Assembly (NCBI GenBank): GCA_016934825.1
Contig: JAFGSB010000148.1
Location: 1-64,000, forward strand
Reading direction: 5' to 3'
DNA length: 64,000 bases
Origin: Candidatus Zhuqueibacterota bacterium
GTDB taxonomy: Bacteria; Zhuqueibacterota; Zhuqueibacteria; Residuimicrobiales; Krinioviventaceae
Each line of letters opens with the position of its first letter. Position 1 is the first letter of the stretch. The translations under genes were made by a program, and so were the position numbers. Positions 1 through 8,553 of the stretch are shown piece after piece. The notes under the pieces are model-generated. The model did no database searches, was not told the origin of the DNA, and worked only from the letters and a program-made list of their open reading frames with translations.

Positions 1-30
1 AATTAAAAATTAATTAAAAGGAAATTAAAA

Positions 31-1623
31 TTGCCTGGCTTAGATAAAACCTCACTTGATCTATTAGACTTTAATTTTGCCCTGAAACGTATTCAAGTAG
101 ATATACAAACAGACTTTATTCTTGCACCTCATTACAATTTTATTTTTTTAAAAGCAAGTGAAGAACTTTGTTCAAGAACATATGATCAATTGAAATCAGG
201 AAAATATGAACCTGAATTACCAATTACAATGTGTATCCCAAAACCGAGAGGTTTCACTCGACCTGGTAGCATTTTACAACCAATTGATCGTTTAATTTAT
301 CAGTCAATTATAGATAATATTGCTCCCACTGTTGAAAACAACATAGATAGAACAAGAACATTTAGTCATATTTTAGTATATGATGATCAAAAAGGAATAA
401 TGTTTAAACCATCCCATGAGTCTTGGGAACAATTTAAAAGAAAAATATCAGAAATATGTTCATTAAAAGGTTATATTTTAAAATCCGATGTTGCAAATTA
501 TTTTGAAAGAATACCTCAACATCATTTAATAAATTTATTACATGCTTCTGGTTGTAATTCTAATATTATTAATCTTCTTGAAAAAATATTACTTGCATTT
601 AGAGAAAAGAACTCGTTTGGAATAATACAAGGTAATTTTTCATCTGATTTATTAGGAAATTTTTATTTATCTGATTTAGATGCATTTTGTGAATTAAATA
701 ACATTCCATCTGCCCGCTTTGTAGACGATTTATATATGCAATTTAATACGGAAGCAGAAGCAATAAAAGGATTAATGGTATTAATTGAAAGACTAAGACA
801 GAATGGCTTACATCTAAATGAATATAAAAGTGGAATTCGTAGTGCTGATTCAGTAATAAAAGAAGAAACCGAACTTGATAAAATTTTTAATGAAGCGAGG
901 GAGGAAGTAGAACAAGAAATGCGGAAAAATGCAGTATCTGATATGGCTCCATCAATAGAAGCTGTGAGGCCTTATGGTTTTTCTATTAATTGGGAAATTG
1001 ATGAATCGGATATTGAACTCGATGAAGATGTGGTCAATTTTTCTTCAGTAGTAAGATTGTATAATTCTATTGATGATTTTCCAGAACAATCCGATAAAAT
1101 CGAAAAGTTTTGCTTACCAATTTTAAATTTAATGGATTCTGATATTGCCATTGATAATTCAATAGAAGGAATTCTTAGAAAGCCTTATATGTCAAGAGTA
1201 TATAATGCATATATATCATCTTTTGTTCAAAAAAATAATTCAGTTGCACAAAAACTAGAAAACATATTAGATAGTGATCTTATAGTAACAGAATATCAGT
1301 TAATGTATATTTTTGCAGCATTAATGAAATGTGATAGACCAAATAGAAATACAATAAACAGGGCTTTAAGAATTTTACAGAATCATCAAAATATTAAAGA
1401 AATTAGAGCAATTACCGCACTCTTTGCAGCAAAATATGGTAACCCACAACAAAAGCATAGCGTTAAATTAGCATATGAATCTGAACCATCTCCTTATGTA
1501 AGGTCAGCAATTCTTTATGCATCTCGTCACTTTTCAACTCCAGAACAAAGAACATGTATAAAGGCTTGGGGTGGACATAATTTAATTAATTCATTAATAT
1601 CAGTTGCTTTAAAAGACAATTGA
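31..1623 (+). CDS. Abi/UG-like reverse transcriptase with helical C-terminal extension
   Basis: RNA-directed DNA polymerase of the non-retron, non-group-II type. Visible RT blocks are IPKPRG plus RPGSILQPIDRLIYQS (residues 69-92), the first catalytic Asp in SDVANYF (D153), QGNFSSDLLGNFYLSDLD (200-217), the active-site box FVDDLY (D232/D233) and LNEYKSG (262-268). The catalytic Asp triad is intact. Residues ~330-530 are predicted helical, HEAT-like, and end in an alpha-repeat-looking stretch, as in Abi/UG defence RTs. There is no maturase X domain, HNH domain or retron VTG motif. The start is TTG at 31: an in-frame stop sits at 4-6, no ATG is available, and AAGGA lies 8-9 nt upstream. It is much more AT-rich than the rest of the window and is followed by a DUF6978 and a DUF1828 gene. 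The exact UG/DRT class cannot be assigned by eye. Any upstream template ncRNA would be outside the window. The defence role is inferred. Confidence 0.88.
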   Translation: MPGLDKTSLDLLDFNFALKRIQVDIQTDFILAPHYNFIFLKASEELCSRTYDQLKSGKYEPELPITMCIPKPRGFTRPGSILQPIDRLIYQSIIDNIAPTVENNIDRTRTFSHILVYDDQKGIMFKPSHESWEQFKRKISEICSLKGYILKSDVANYFERIPQHHLINLLHASGCNSNIINLLEKILLAFREKNSFGIIQGNFSSDLLGNFYLSDLDAFCELNNIPSARFVDDLYMQFNTEAEAIKGLMVLIERLRQNGLHLNEYKSGIRSADSVIKEETELDKIFNEAREEVEQEMRKNAVSDMAPSIEAVRPYGFSINWEIDESDIELDEDVVNFSSVVRLYNSIDDFPEQSDKIEKFCLPILNLMDSDIAIDNSIEGILRKPYMSRVYNAYISSFVQKNNSVAQKLENILDSDLIVTEYQLMYIFAALMKCDRPNRNTINRALRILQNHQNIKEIRAITALFAAKYGNPQQKHSVKLAYESEPSPYVRSAILYASRHFSTPEQRTCIKAWGGHNLINSLISVALKDN

Positions 1624-1724
1624 TTGTATTTTATAGCTTTATAAGTAAATTTTCAAGTCAACCGATTAAAATTTCAGAAAACATTTTCTAATTAACTAAA
1701 AATATAATTCACGGGGAATTAAAA

Positions 1725-2174
1725 TTGTCACCAATCGAATTAACACAAACAGAAGCCGACAGATTGATGTCATTGGAAAAGCATACCCTTGATCAAAGAC
1801 CCTGGAGCTTTCCGGATTTTGGCGGTAAAATATCCATACCGTTAACGACAACTGACAAACGAGAAAATTTTTATCTGGATATTGGCAGGGGAAAAATCAA
1901 ATTAAACAGAACAAGTTATCAGAATCGCGCTTTGGTAGTTGTCCCCTTGCTGCGACTCGATTATGATGGTCCTCCTCATATGAACCCAGATGGACAAGAA
2001 ATACCATGCCCTCATCTTCATATTTATAAGGAAGAGTATGGTGACCGGTGGGCGTACAAGTTACCACAAAATTCATTCAGAGTTACAAACAATATATTGA
2101 TTATACTTGACGATTTCATGAAATATTGCCATATTATAACACGACCTAATATTATTTACGGTTTGTTTACATGA
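1725..2174 (+). CDS. DUF6978 family protein
   Basis: 149-residue soluble protein recognised as DUF6978-like from WSFPDFGGKISIPL (about 27-40), the DIGRGKIKLNR block, and the NPDGQEIPCPHLHIY motif (about 87-101). That motif carries a Cys-x-His-x-His cluster that could bind metal, although this is only inferred. Function is unknown. Members of the family are commonly found directly upstream of a DUF1828 gene in mobile or defence-type regions. Here the stop codon overlaps the next start by 4 nt (ATGA), so the two are probably translationally coupled. The start is TTG at 1725 with GGGGAA 8 nt upstream. The 5' context AATTAAAATTG is the same as that of the RT start. The 101-nt gap from the RT gene makes a single transcript plausible. 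Confidence 0.75.
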   Translation: MSPIELTQTEADRLMSLEKHTLDQRPWSFPDFGGKISIPLTTTDKRENFYLDIGRGKIKLNRTSYQNRALVVVPLLRLDYDGPPHMNPDGQEIPCPHLHIYKEEYGDRWAYKLPQNSFRVTNNILIILDDFMKYCHIITRPNIIYGLFT

Positions 2175-2938
2175 TTAATGAGATAAAAATATTAATTGAT
2201 AATTATATCAACTGGCTGAGAGATAAGACCATTTTGCAGGATATAAACGGACATGTTGAAATCACGACCCCGTTTATGGACCGGCATAATGATTATATAC
2301 AGATATATATCAATAAAGATAAAAACGGCAATTATCTGCTAACGGATGACGGATATACAATTACGGATTTAGAGTTCACGGGTTTTTCTTTTGACAGTTC
2401 CAAAAGGCAGGAGTTGTTAAAAACAACATTGAGCAGTTATGGCGTCCAGTTGGTGAAAAATGATTTGACGGCAACCGCTACAGTTGATAATTTTGCTTTA
2501 AAGAAACATAATCTTATACAATCTATCCTTGCGGTTAATGATCTGTTCTACCTGTCATCGCCTTATGTTGCCAGTCTTTTTCTGGAAGACGTGGCAAAAT
2601 TTTTGAATTCTAACGAGGTCAGATATACGCCAAATGTAAAATTTTCCGGTAAAAGCGGTTATGATCATTTGTTTGATTTTGTCATACCAGCCTCGAAAGT
2701 GAAACCGGAGAGAATTATAAAAACCATTAACAGGCCCTCAAAGCAGCAGACAGAATCGTTTTTATTTGCATGGCTTGATACTAGAGATATCAGACCAAAA
2801 GATTCAACTTCTCTGGTTTTTCTCAATGACAGTGAAGCAAAACCATTGAGTAATATTCTATCCTCATTCAAAAGTTACAAAGTTACTCCGATTCCCTGGT
2901 CCGGCAGGGATAATTATATTAAAGAACTTGTTTCATGA
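2171..2938 (+). CDS. DUF1828/DUF1829 domain protein
   Basis: 255-residue soluble protein. The N-terminal ~100 residues match the DUF1828 pattern (ITTPFMDRHNDYIQIYI, then LTDDGYTITDLEFTG). The C-terminal ~130 residues, from about FLEDVAKFLNSNEVRYTPN to the end, match DUF1829. Function is unknown. The family is often paired with DUF6978, and such pairs are suspected, without proof that I know of, to be toxin-antitoxin or phage-defence modules. The ATG overlaps the DUF6978 stop by 4 nt. The gene is less AT-rich than the RT but still lower in GC than the carbohydrate genes that follow. It is the last gene of the cassette, since the next gene has its own ribosome-binding site and a lipoprotein signal. 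Confidence 0.8.
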   Translation: MINEIKILIDNYINWLRDKTILQDINGHVEITTPFMDRHNDYIQIYINKDKNGNYLLTDDGYTITDLEFTGFSFDSSKRQELLKTTLSSYGVQLVKNDLTATATVDNFALKKHNLIQSILAVNDLFYLSSPYVASLFLEDVAKFLNSNEVRYTPNVKFSGKSGYDHLFDFVIPASKVKPERIIKTINRPSKQQTESFLFAWLDTRDIRPKDSTSLVFLNDSEAKPLSNILSSFKSYKVTPIPWSGRDNYIKELVS

Positions 2939-2998
2939 TATAGCAAGCAGACATGGGAGTCGCCCGGTAAAATTTGAGTTTTAAAAACAGGTTTGCAC

Positions 2999-3994
2999 AT
3001 GAAACATATACTTATAAATATCACCGTGCTTTTGATAATAGCGGGTTTGTTTTCAGGCTGTAAAAACGACAGCGCCGGGCCGGAACCGCCGGAACCGAGA
3101 GATTACCGCCGGGATATGCGCGAATTCGTGCAAAATCTCAGTAATTATGCCAGAACAATAAATCCCGGATTTATCATCATCCCGCAGAACGGCCAGGAAC
3201 TGCTGACAAAAAACGGCGAAGCGGACGGCGAGCCGGTCACGGATTACCTGGACGCCATTACCGGCGTCGGCCGTGAGGACCTGTTTTACGGGTACACCGG
3301 TGATAATGTCGCCACACCGGTAAATGAATACAATTATATGCTGGCTTTTTTAGAAACGGCGAAACAAAACAATAAAAAAGTCCTGGTCATTGATTATTGC
3401 ACAACCAGATCGTATGTCGATCGTTCGTATGCGGAAAATTCGGCGCTGGGTTTTATCTCTTTTGCGGCGTCGCACCGGGAACTGGATAACATCCCCGATT
3501 ATCCCCCCCAGCCATACAATGTCAACTCCGGGGATATTGTCACTCTTGCCAATGCGAAAAATTTTCTATATTTAATCAATCCCGGCTCCTTTGCCGATAA
3601 AAACAGTTTTCTGCAGGCCCTGCGCGAGACCAATTACGATCTCATTTTTATCGACCTCTTTTATGACGGCAGCCGGTCGTTGAGCGCAACGGAAATATCA
3701 AGCCTGAAGACTAAAACAAATGGCGGTTCACGGCTGGTAATCGCCTACCTGAGTATCGGTGAAGCTGAAGATTACCGCTATTACTGGAAGGATGAATGGA
3801 AAACCAAACCGCCCTCCTGGCTCGACTCGGAAAATCCGAACTGGCCCGGTAATTACAAGGTGCGTTACTGGGAGGACAATTGGCAGTCCATAATTTTCGG
3901 AAACGATCAATCCTATCTGGCAAGAATTTTAAATGCCGGATTCGACGGCGTTTATCTTGACCTGGTTGACTCGTATTGGTATTTCGAGAATTAA
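2999..3994 (+). CDS. GH114-like (MJ1477/TM1410) secreted lipoprotein
   Basis: 331-residue putative endo-alpha-1,4-polygalactosaminidase-type glycoside hydrolase. The N-terminus is a lipoprotein signal with lipobox LFSGC (lipidated Cys about residue 21). The TIM-barrel core contains strand motifs typical of the MJ1477/TM1410 family: KKVLVIDYC, YDLIFIDLF, RLVIAYLSIGEAEDYRYYW, and GFDGVYLDLVDSYWYF at the end. The GEAE and DLVD acids are the likely catalytic pair. I prefer the ATG at 2999 over a TTG 6 nt earlier, because ACAGG sits about 9 nt upstream of the ATG. It probably acts at the cell envelope on a galactosamine-containing polymer. The substrate is inferred from the family only. Confidence 0.82.
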   Translation: MKHILINITVLLIIAGLFSGCKNDSAGPEPPEPRDYRRDMREFVQNLSNYARTINPGFIIIPQNGQELLTKNGEADGEPVTDYLDAITGVGREDLFYGYTGDNVATPVNEYNYMLAFLETAKQNNKKVLVIDYCTTRSYVDRSYAENSALGFISFAASHRELDNIPDYPPQPYNVNSGDIVTLANAKNFLYLINPGSFADKNSFLQALRETNYDLIFIDLFYDGSRSLSATEISSLKTKTNGGSRLVIAYLSIGEAEDYRYYWKDEWKTKPPSWLDSENPNWPGNYKVRYWEDNWQSIIFGNDQSYLARILNAGFDGVYLDLVDSYWYFEN

Positions 3995-4157
3995 GCGGGA
4001 CGGCGGCATTACATGTTTATGCTTAAGGTGACGGTTCATTTAATTTATATTAATTTAGGCCGTCCGTTCCGAATCTTTTGTTAAAATAAATCCTGCGGCA
4101 GATGGTCGTTTCCCCCTCATATTATTTTAAAAATCAACTCATTCGGGAGGTGGTAAA

Positions 4158-5792
4158 ATGAGATTTGGAAAACTATTCCCTAATATCCTGTTTGTTGTTT
4201 TTTTCTTATATTTGTTTACAGGTACCCTGCTTTACGGAGAGATAACACAGAATATATATGCCGGCGACAAGACTCTCCAATGCCCGCAATGGGATGTTCT
4301 GGATATTGAATTTATAGTCAGGGAGATACCCGCCGATCCCTTCGAGACGGCGTTCAGCGCCGTTTTCCGCGGCCCGCAAAATTCGGTGTTGAAAATACCC
4401 GGATTTTTCAACGGCGATAAATACTTTTTACTGCGTTTCTCTCCCCCGCAACCGGGTTTATGGACGTTTGAAACATCGTCAAGTCTGCCCGCGCTTGCCG
4501 GCAAACGCGGTTCCGTGGAATGTACACCCCAAACAAATCCCGACCGTCACGGGCCAGTTATAATTAATAAAGACAATCCGCAGCACTTTTATTACCGGGA
4601 CGGCACTCCTTATTTTTTGCTCGCTTTTGAAGCGGACTGGCTGTTTGCCCTGGACCTGGGGAATAAAACCGGTATCCCCAAAACTATAACTCTGGTCGAC
4701 CAGGTTGCGGACGCCGGGTTTAACCAGGTTATTTTGAACGTATACGCGCACGATGTGTCATGGGAAAAGGATAAAAGCCTGAAACCGGAATTTGATTTCG
4801 GTTCCCCCAAAACTTTTCCCTTTGGCGGCTCCAACGACCAACCCGATTTTACTACCCTGAATACGGACTTTTTCAAACATTTTGACCGCATCATCGGTTA
4901 TCTCGACAAAAAAGGCATCATCGCGCATCTGATGATATATGTCTGGAACAAGAATGTCAACTGGCCGGACATGTATTCCGTCGCCGACAACCGTTATTTC
5001 GATTACGTCATCAAGCGTTACCAGGCATTCAATAATATTATCTGGGATATATCCAAGGAAGCTTTGACTTACGGGCGCTGCGATATGAATTATATCAACG
5101 AACGCATTCAGCGGGTCCGGCAACTTGACGCCTTTCGTCGTCTTTTAACGGTGCATGATTACGATTATTGTTCGAAATTTCCGGAAAATGTGGATTTTAT
5201 CTCCATCCAGTACTGGCACACGGACCTGTATAATAAAATGCTGTCGATCAGGGAACTGTACAACAGCAAACCGGTCTATAATATCGAACACGGCGGCTAT
5301 GAAAGGGGACCCTATGTGGTTTTTAACGGCGATTATACCGACCCTGTCGCCTGCCTGGAACGGAATTATTTGTGTGTTTTCGCCGGCACATATTCCACAT
5401 ATTACTGGCAGTGCACATCATGGTATATGGTCATTCCCGACCCGATGGGCCTGCCTGAACCGGACCGCCCGGAATTCCGCTACTACCGGCACCTTGTCGA
5501 CCTGTTTAATAAATATGATTTTAACCGGTTAAAGCCTTGTGCGGGTTACAGCTCGAGCGGTTATTGTCTGTCAACCTCGCGCGATTTGTTTCTCTATTTA
5601 GTCCCGAATGACAATTTCGCTACCCATATCATCCTGCCGGAGGAGGCGGTCAGTTTATTCAACGTCATTTGGTTCAATCCGTTAACCGGTGAATTCATGG
5701 AAAAAGGGCGAACCGGGATAACAGGGTGGCAGGAGTTCAAAAGTCCATGGCCCGCACAAACAGCCATATTGATTCTTGACGGGATCAATTAA
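4158..5792 (+). CDS. DUF5060/DUF4038 (GH140-like apiosidase family) secreted glycosidase
   Basis: 544 residues with a Sec signal (about 1-27). A DUF5060 beta domain follows (about 35-105), then a DUF4038-type TIM barrel (about 135-440) and a C-terminal beta domain like the putative collagen-binding module of this family (about 455-544). Candidate catalytic acids are E301 in WDISKEA and E377 in YNIEHGG, at the positions where the GH-A clan has its acid/base and nucleophile. A strong GGAGGTGG site precedes the ATG. DUF4038/GH140 enzymes include endo-apiosidases acting on rhamnogalacturonan II, which would fit the pectin genes elsewhere in the window. The actual substrate is not shown by the sequence. 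It is the upstream neighbour of a URO-D-fold gene transcribed in the same direction. Confidence 0.82.
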   Translation: MRFGKLFPNILFVVFFLYLFTGTLLYGEITQNIYAGDKTLQCPQWDVLDIEFIVREIPADPFETAFSAVFRGPQNSVLKIPGFFNGDKYFLLRFSPPQPGLWTFETSSSLPALAGKRGSVECTPQTNPDRHGPVIINKDNPQHFYYRDGTPYFLLAFEADWLFALDLGNKTGIPKTITLVDQVADAGFNQVILNVYAHDVSWEKDKSLKPEFDFGSPKTFPFGGSNDQPDFTTLNTDFFKHFDRIIGYLDKKGIIAHLMIYVWNKNVNWPDMYSVADNRYFDYVIKRYQAFNNIIWDISKEALTYGRCDMNYINERIQRVRQLDAFRRLLTVHDYDYCSKFPENVDFISIQYWHTDLYNKMLSIRELYNSKPVYNIEHGGYERGPYVVFNGDYTDPVACLERNYLCVFAGTYSTYYWQCTSWYMVIPDPMGLPEPDRPEFRYYRHLVDLFNKYDFNRLKPCAGYSSSGYCLSTSRDLFLYLVPNDNFATHIILPEEAVSLFNVIWFNPLTGEFMEKGRTGITGWQEFKSPWPAQTAILILDGIN

Positions 5793-5950
5793 CGGCGGTG
5801 AAATTTTATTGAGAATAAATAATAAGCTCTCAATTCAAACTAATCGATGTTTAAAAATATATTGAATTTAAATACAAATTGATTATCTTTGAATATTGTT
5901 TATTATCACGACTCTAACTGATAAAACCTTATTTTTAAAAGCCGATCAAA

Positions 5951-6988
5951 ATGACTGACAATCAGTGGATTCAATTGCTGCAAATTCTGGAGGGTAAAGA
6001 ACCGGAATCCCCGCCCATCGGTTTTATCATTGACAGTCTGTGGCTGCCCGGCTGGTACGGGATTTCCACACTGGACTATTATACATCGGACAATCTCTGG
6101 TTCAAGGCAAATCTAAAAGCCGTTCAGACTTTCCCGGATGTGATGTTTCTTCCCGGTTTCTGGTCGGAATACGGCATGTGCACGGAACCCTCGGCGTTCG
6201 GATCGCGGCTTGTCTGGGCAAAACAAAATTTACCGCATGCCGAAAAAGTATCAAGTTCTATATATGATATTTCAAAACTGGCGCGGCCCAATGTCCAAAG
6301 CGACGGCCTGTTGCCATTTGTCATCAACCGGCTGAAATTGATGGAATCAAAAATAAACGATTTCAACCATCAAATACGGTTCGCCGTCGCCAGGGGACCC
6401 CTGAATATCGCCTCTTTTTTAATGGGATCATCCGAGTTCCTGACGGCTTTGATGCTGAATCCAGACGCCGCGCATGAATTGATCTCCAGAATTACCGATT
6501 TTACAAGGGAGTGGCTGTTGTACCAGAAATCCTGTTTCCCGTCAATCGACGGCATTCTTTTGCTGGACGACATTGTCGGTTTTGTCGGTGATAACGAATG
6601 CCGCGAGTTTGTTGTTCCCTATGTTAAAAAGTTATTTTCGGCATTTGACGCCTCGGTAAGATTTTTTCACAATGACGCCCACGGACTGGTTTGCGCGCCA
6701 TATTTGCATAAGATGGATGTCAACCTGTTTAATTTCAGTTACAAACATACTCTCCCTGAAATGAGAAAATTAACCGGAGACAGCATCACATTGTTGGGTA
6801 ACATACCACCGCGCGATGTTTTGGCAAACGGTTCAGTAAAAGATGTTGTTCAGGCGTTTGAAAATGACTGGAATTCAATAAAGGACAAAAAACGCATCAT
6901 CTGGTCCTGCGGCGGCGGTATGCCCCGGAACGTATCTACCCAAAATATTATCGCATTTGTCACTGCTGTAAAACAAAAATACGAATAA
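5951..6988 (+). CDS. uroporphyrinogen decarboxylase family (URO-D fold) protein
   Basis: 345-residue cytoplasmic protein with the URO-D/MtaA fold signature: N-terminal PPIGFIIDSLWLPGWYG, central GPLNIASFLMG, DGILLLDDIVGFVGDNECREFVVPYVKKLF, then HNDAHG, and C-terminal LLGNIPPRDVLANGS and CGGGMPRNVSTQNI. Relatives are often annotated as uroporphyrinogen decarboxylase, but this one sits among carbohydrate genes with no haem genes nearby. It more probably belongs to the methyltransferase-like or otherwise uncharacterised members of the superfamily that accompany sugar catabolism loci. No clear Shine-Dalgarno site is visible before the ATG. Function is uncertain beyond the fold. Confidence 0.75.
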   Translation: MTDNQWIQLLQILEGKEPESPPIGFIIDSLWLPGWYGISTLDYYTSDNLWFKANLKAVQTFPDVMFLPGFWSEYGMCTEPSAFGSRLVWAKQNLPHAEKVSSSIYDISKLARPNVQSDGLLPFVINRLKLMESKINDFNHQIRFAVARGPLNIASFLMGSSEFLTALMLNPDAAHELISRITDFTREWLLYQKSCFPSIDGILLLDDIVGFVGDNECREFVVPYVKKLFSAFDASVRFFHNDAHGLVCAPYLHKMDVNLFNFSYKHTLPEMRKLTGDSITLLGNIPPRDVLANGSVKDVVQAFENDWNSIKDKKRIIWSCGGGMPRNVSTQNIIAFVTAVKQKYE

Positions 6989-7008
6989 CCGGTTGAAGTG
7001 ACAATTCA

Positions 7009-7296
7009 ATGATAAAAAAAGGTTGTTGGATAATTTGTATTGGGATCATCCTGCTCCGGGCACAGGCGCAGGGTAAACTCCCTGCCCGGATCAGGCTATT
7101 TTCGGAATAATCTGACCGGTTTAACACCCCGGTTTCTCTTGCCCTTGACGGCCTGAAGATAAAGCGTGACAACGGAGAATAAGTTGTTTGAACCGGACAA
7201 GAAACAAAGAACAGCGGTGACCAGCCAACCGGAACCGGGCCGTTCCGCGCGCTTGAGGTGTATTTTGTCTTTCCGCCCAAAGCGATTTTTGGATGA
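7009..7296 (+). pseudogene. decayed secreted-protein gene (several in-frame stops)
   Basis: An ATG at 7009 opens a signal-peptide-like stretch (MIKKGCWIICIGIILL, then AQAQG). The same frame continues with protein-like text (FNTPVSLALDGL, FRALEVYFVFPPKA) but is broken by stops at 7108, 7180 and 7189, and ends at 7294. The preserved frame and codon style suggest the start of a secreted carbohydrate-related protein that was truncated and inactivated. The family cannot be named. It lies between the URO-D-fold gene and the ThuA gene and fills most of that 358-nt gap. Confidence 0.5.
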
Positions 7297-7346
7297 AAAA
7301 TTTAATCATTTAATCCCGGTTGTGAATTCTAACATGGTGGCTCAAT

Positions 7347-8114
7347 ATGAAAGAAAAATTTATGATGTTTCTGTTTTTAGCGGGGATTTTGTTTATGGTT
7401 TGCTGCGTTAAAGTTAGAACTGAAAAAAGGGTGCTCATTTATACGAAAAACGGAGAAGGATATGTGCACGACAATATATCCGCCAGCGTGGATGCGCTTG
7501 TCGCCATATGCAATACAAACGGTATATTGACGGATGTGACCGACAATCCGTCCGTTTTTACCATTGATAAATTGAAAACTTTTCGGGCTGTTATTTTTTC
7601 GAACACAAATAATGAGGCTTTTGATACAGATGAACAGAGAGACGCCTTTTTATTGTTTATACAGGGCGGTGGCGGATTTGTCGGTATTCATTCCGCCTGC
7701 TGCTCCGAAAGAGATTGGCCGTGGTTCTGGGCCATGCTTGGCGGCAGGTTTGTACGGCATCCGAAATTTCAGCCGTTTACCATCAAAATTATCGATCATA
7801 ATCATCCGTCCACAGAATTCCTGAATGACACATGGGCGTGGGAGGATGAATGTTATTTTATGGATAATCTGAATCCCGATATTCACGTGCTGCTGGCGGC
7901 CGATCTCACAACGGTGGACGATCCCGATCGCCAGGATTACCCGGGTAAAACATTTGGCGATCTTTTCCCGCTGGCTTGGTACCATGAATATGACGGCGGT
8001 CGGCAGTATTACACCGCTCTCGGTCACCAGATCGAGCATTACTCGGACCCGCAGTTTTTGAAACACCTTGAAGGCGGCCTGTTGTGGACCATTCGGGAAA
8101 AGCCGAGTAATTAA
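7347..8114 (+). CDS. ThuA-domain lipoprotein
   Basis: 255 residues with an N-terminal hydrophobic signal ending in Cys-Cys (LFMVCC, about 14-20), a plausible lipobox. The rest is a single ThuA (trehalose-utilisation, class I glutamine-amidotransferase-like flavodoxin fold) domain. Visible motifs are VLIYTKNGEGYVHDNI, LLFIQGGGGFVGIHSACCSE (glycine-rich loop plus His-Ser), HPFTI-type FQPFTIKIIDHNHPST, WAWEDECYF, and the C-terminal AWYHEYDGGRQYYTALGH. Secreted ThuA proteins accompany sugar-degrading genes in FCB and Planctomycetes genomes, and recent family work points to roles in disaccharide catabolism. A GGTGG site lies 9 nt before the ATG. Confidence 0.85.
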   Translation: MKEKFMMFLFLAGILFMVCCVKVRTEKRVLIYTKNGEGYVHDNISASVDALVAICNTNGILTDVTDNPSVFTIDKLKTFRAVIFSNTNNEAFDTDEQRDAFLLFIQGGGGFVGIHSACCSERDWPWFWAMLGGRFVRHPKFQPFTIKIIDHNHPSTEFLNDTWAWEDECYFMDNLNPDIHVLLAADLTTVDDPDRQDYPGKTFGDLFPLAWYHEYDGGRQYYTALGHQIEHYSDPQFLKHLEGGLLWTIREKPSN

Positions 8115-8191
8115 AACAGGAACAACAACATGAAATAGCAAAAATTCGTTAAAAACAGGCGTGTACGGTCTGTCTTTTCAGCCATAGTGCC

Positions 8192-8314
8192 ATGAAATTG
8201 CCCCGGAAAATGTATTGGGGCCCGGTGACGGAGCGGTTCAAAAACGACAAAGCCAACGCCATGCTCTCATGTCCATGTCCGCAGCGATATCCGTACGGGA
8301 CGGATTATACATAA
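8192..8314 (+). other. short protein-like reading frame, probable remnant
   Basis: The 439-nt gap between the ThuA and VOC-methyltransferase genes holds a 40-codon frame (ATG at 8192, stop at 8312). It contains protein-like text such as MYWGPVTERFKNDKAN and SCPCPQRYPYGTDYT, which reads like the tail of a lost enzyme. No ribosome-binding site is seen. A longer overlapping frame at 8215-8457 has poor composition and is not called. The rest of the gap is AT-rich and holds the hairpin at 8327-8351. Confidence 0.25.
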
Positions 8315-8326
8315 ATTTGATAACTC

Positions 8327-8351
8327 CCGGGAGGACGGCACAATCTCCCGG
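8327..8351. terminator. hairpin with CCGGGAG/CTCCCGG arms
   Basis: Arms at 8327-8333 and 8345-8351 pair perfectly across an 11-nt loop. The same arm sequence recurs downstream of the malic-enzyme gene (36430-36455). No T-tract follows, so terminator function is uncertain. Confidence 0.35.
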
Positions 8352-8553
8352 AGGAAAATATGTTCTAACCTGTGTGATAATTCAGTTTTGTAAATATCAA
8401 ATCAAAAAACTTTATTGTTTTCAAAATGTTTTGGCGACAAACAGGTTTAACGGATGATACTTCTTATATTAATATTTAAGTATAATGGATAATTAAAATT
8501 TTTTACGGCAATTATTCGTAAAATAATATGGATAATATCAACAGGAGACTCAC

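Noticed and set aside
31-1623. RT as a group II intron or retron RT
   Set aside because: No maturase X/HNH domain, no intron domain V-like sequence after it, and no retron VTG motif. The helical extension fits Abi/UG RTs better.
8215-8457. 80-codon + frame in the gap before the VOC gene
   Set aside because: No ribosome site and poor composition. It overlaps a better remnant frame and a hairpin.
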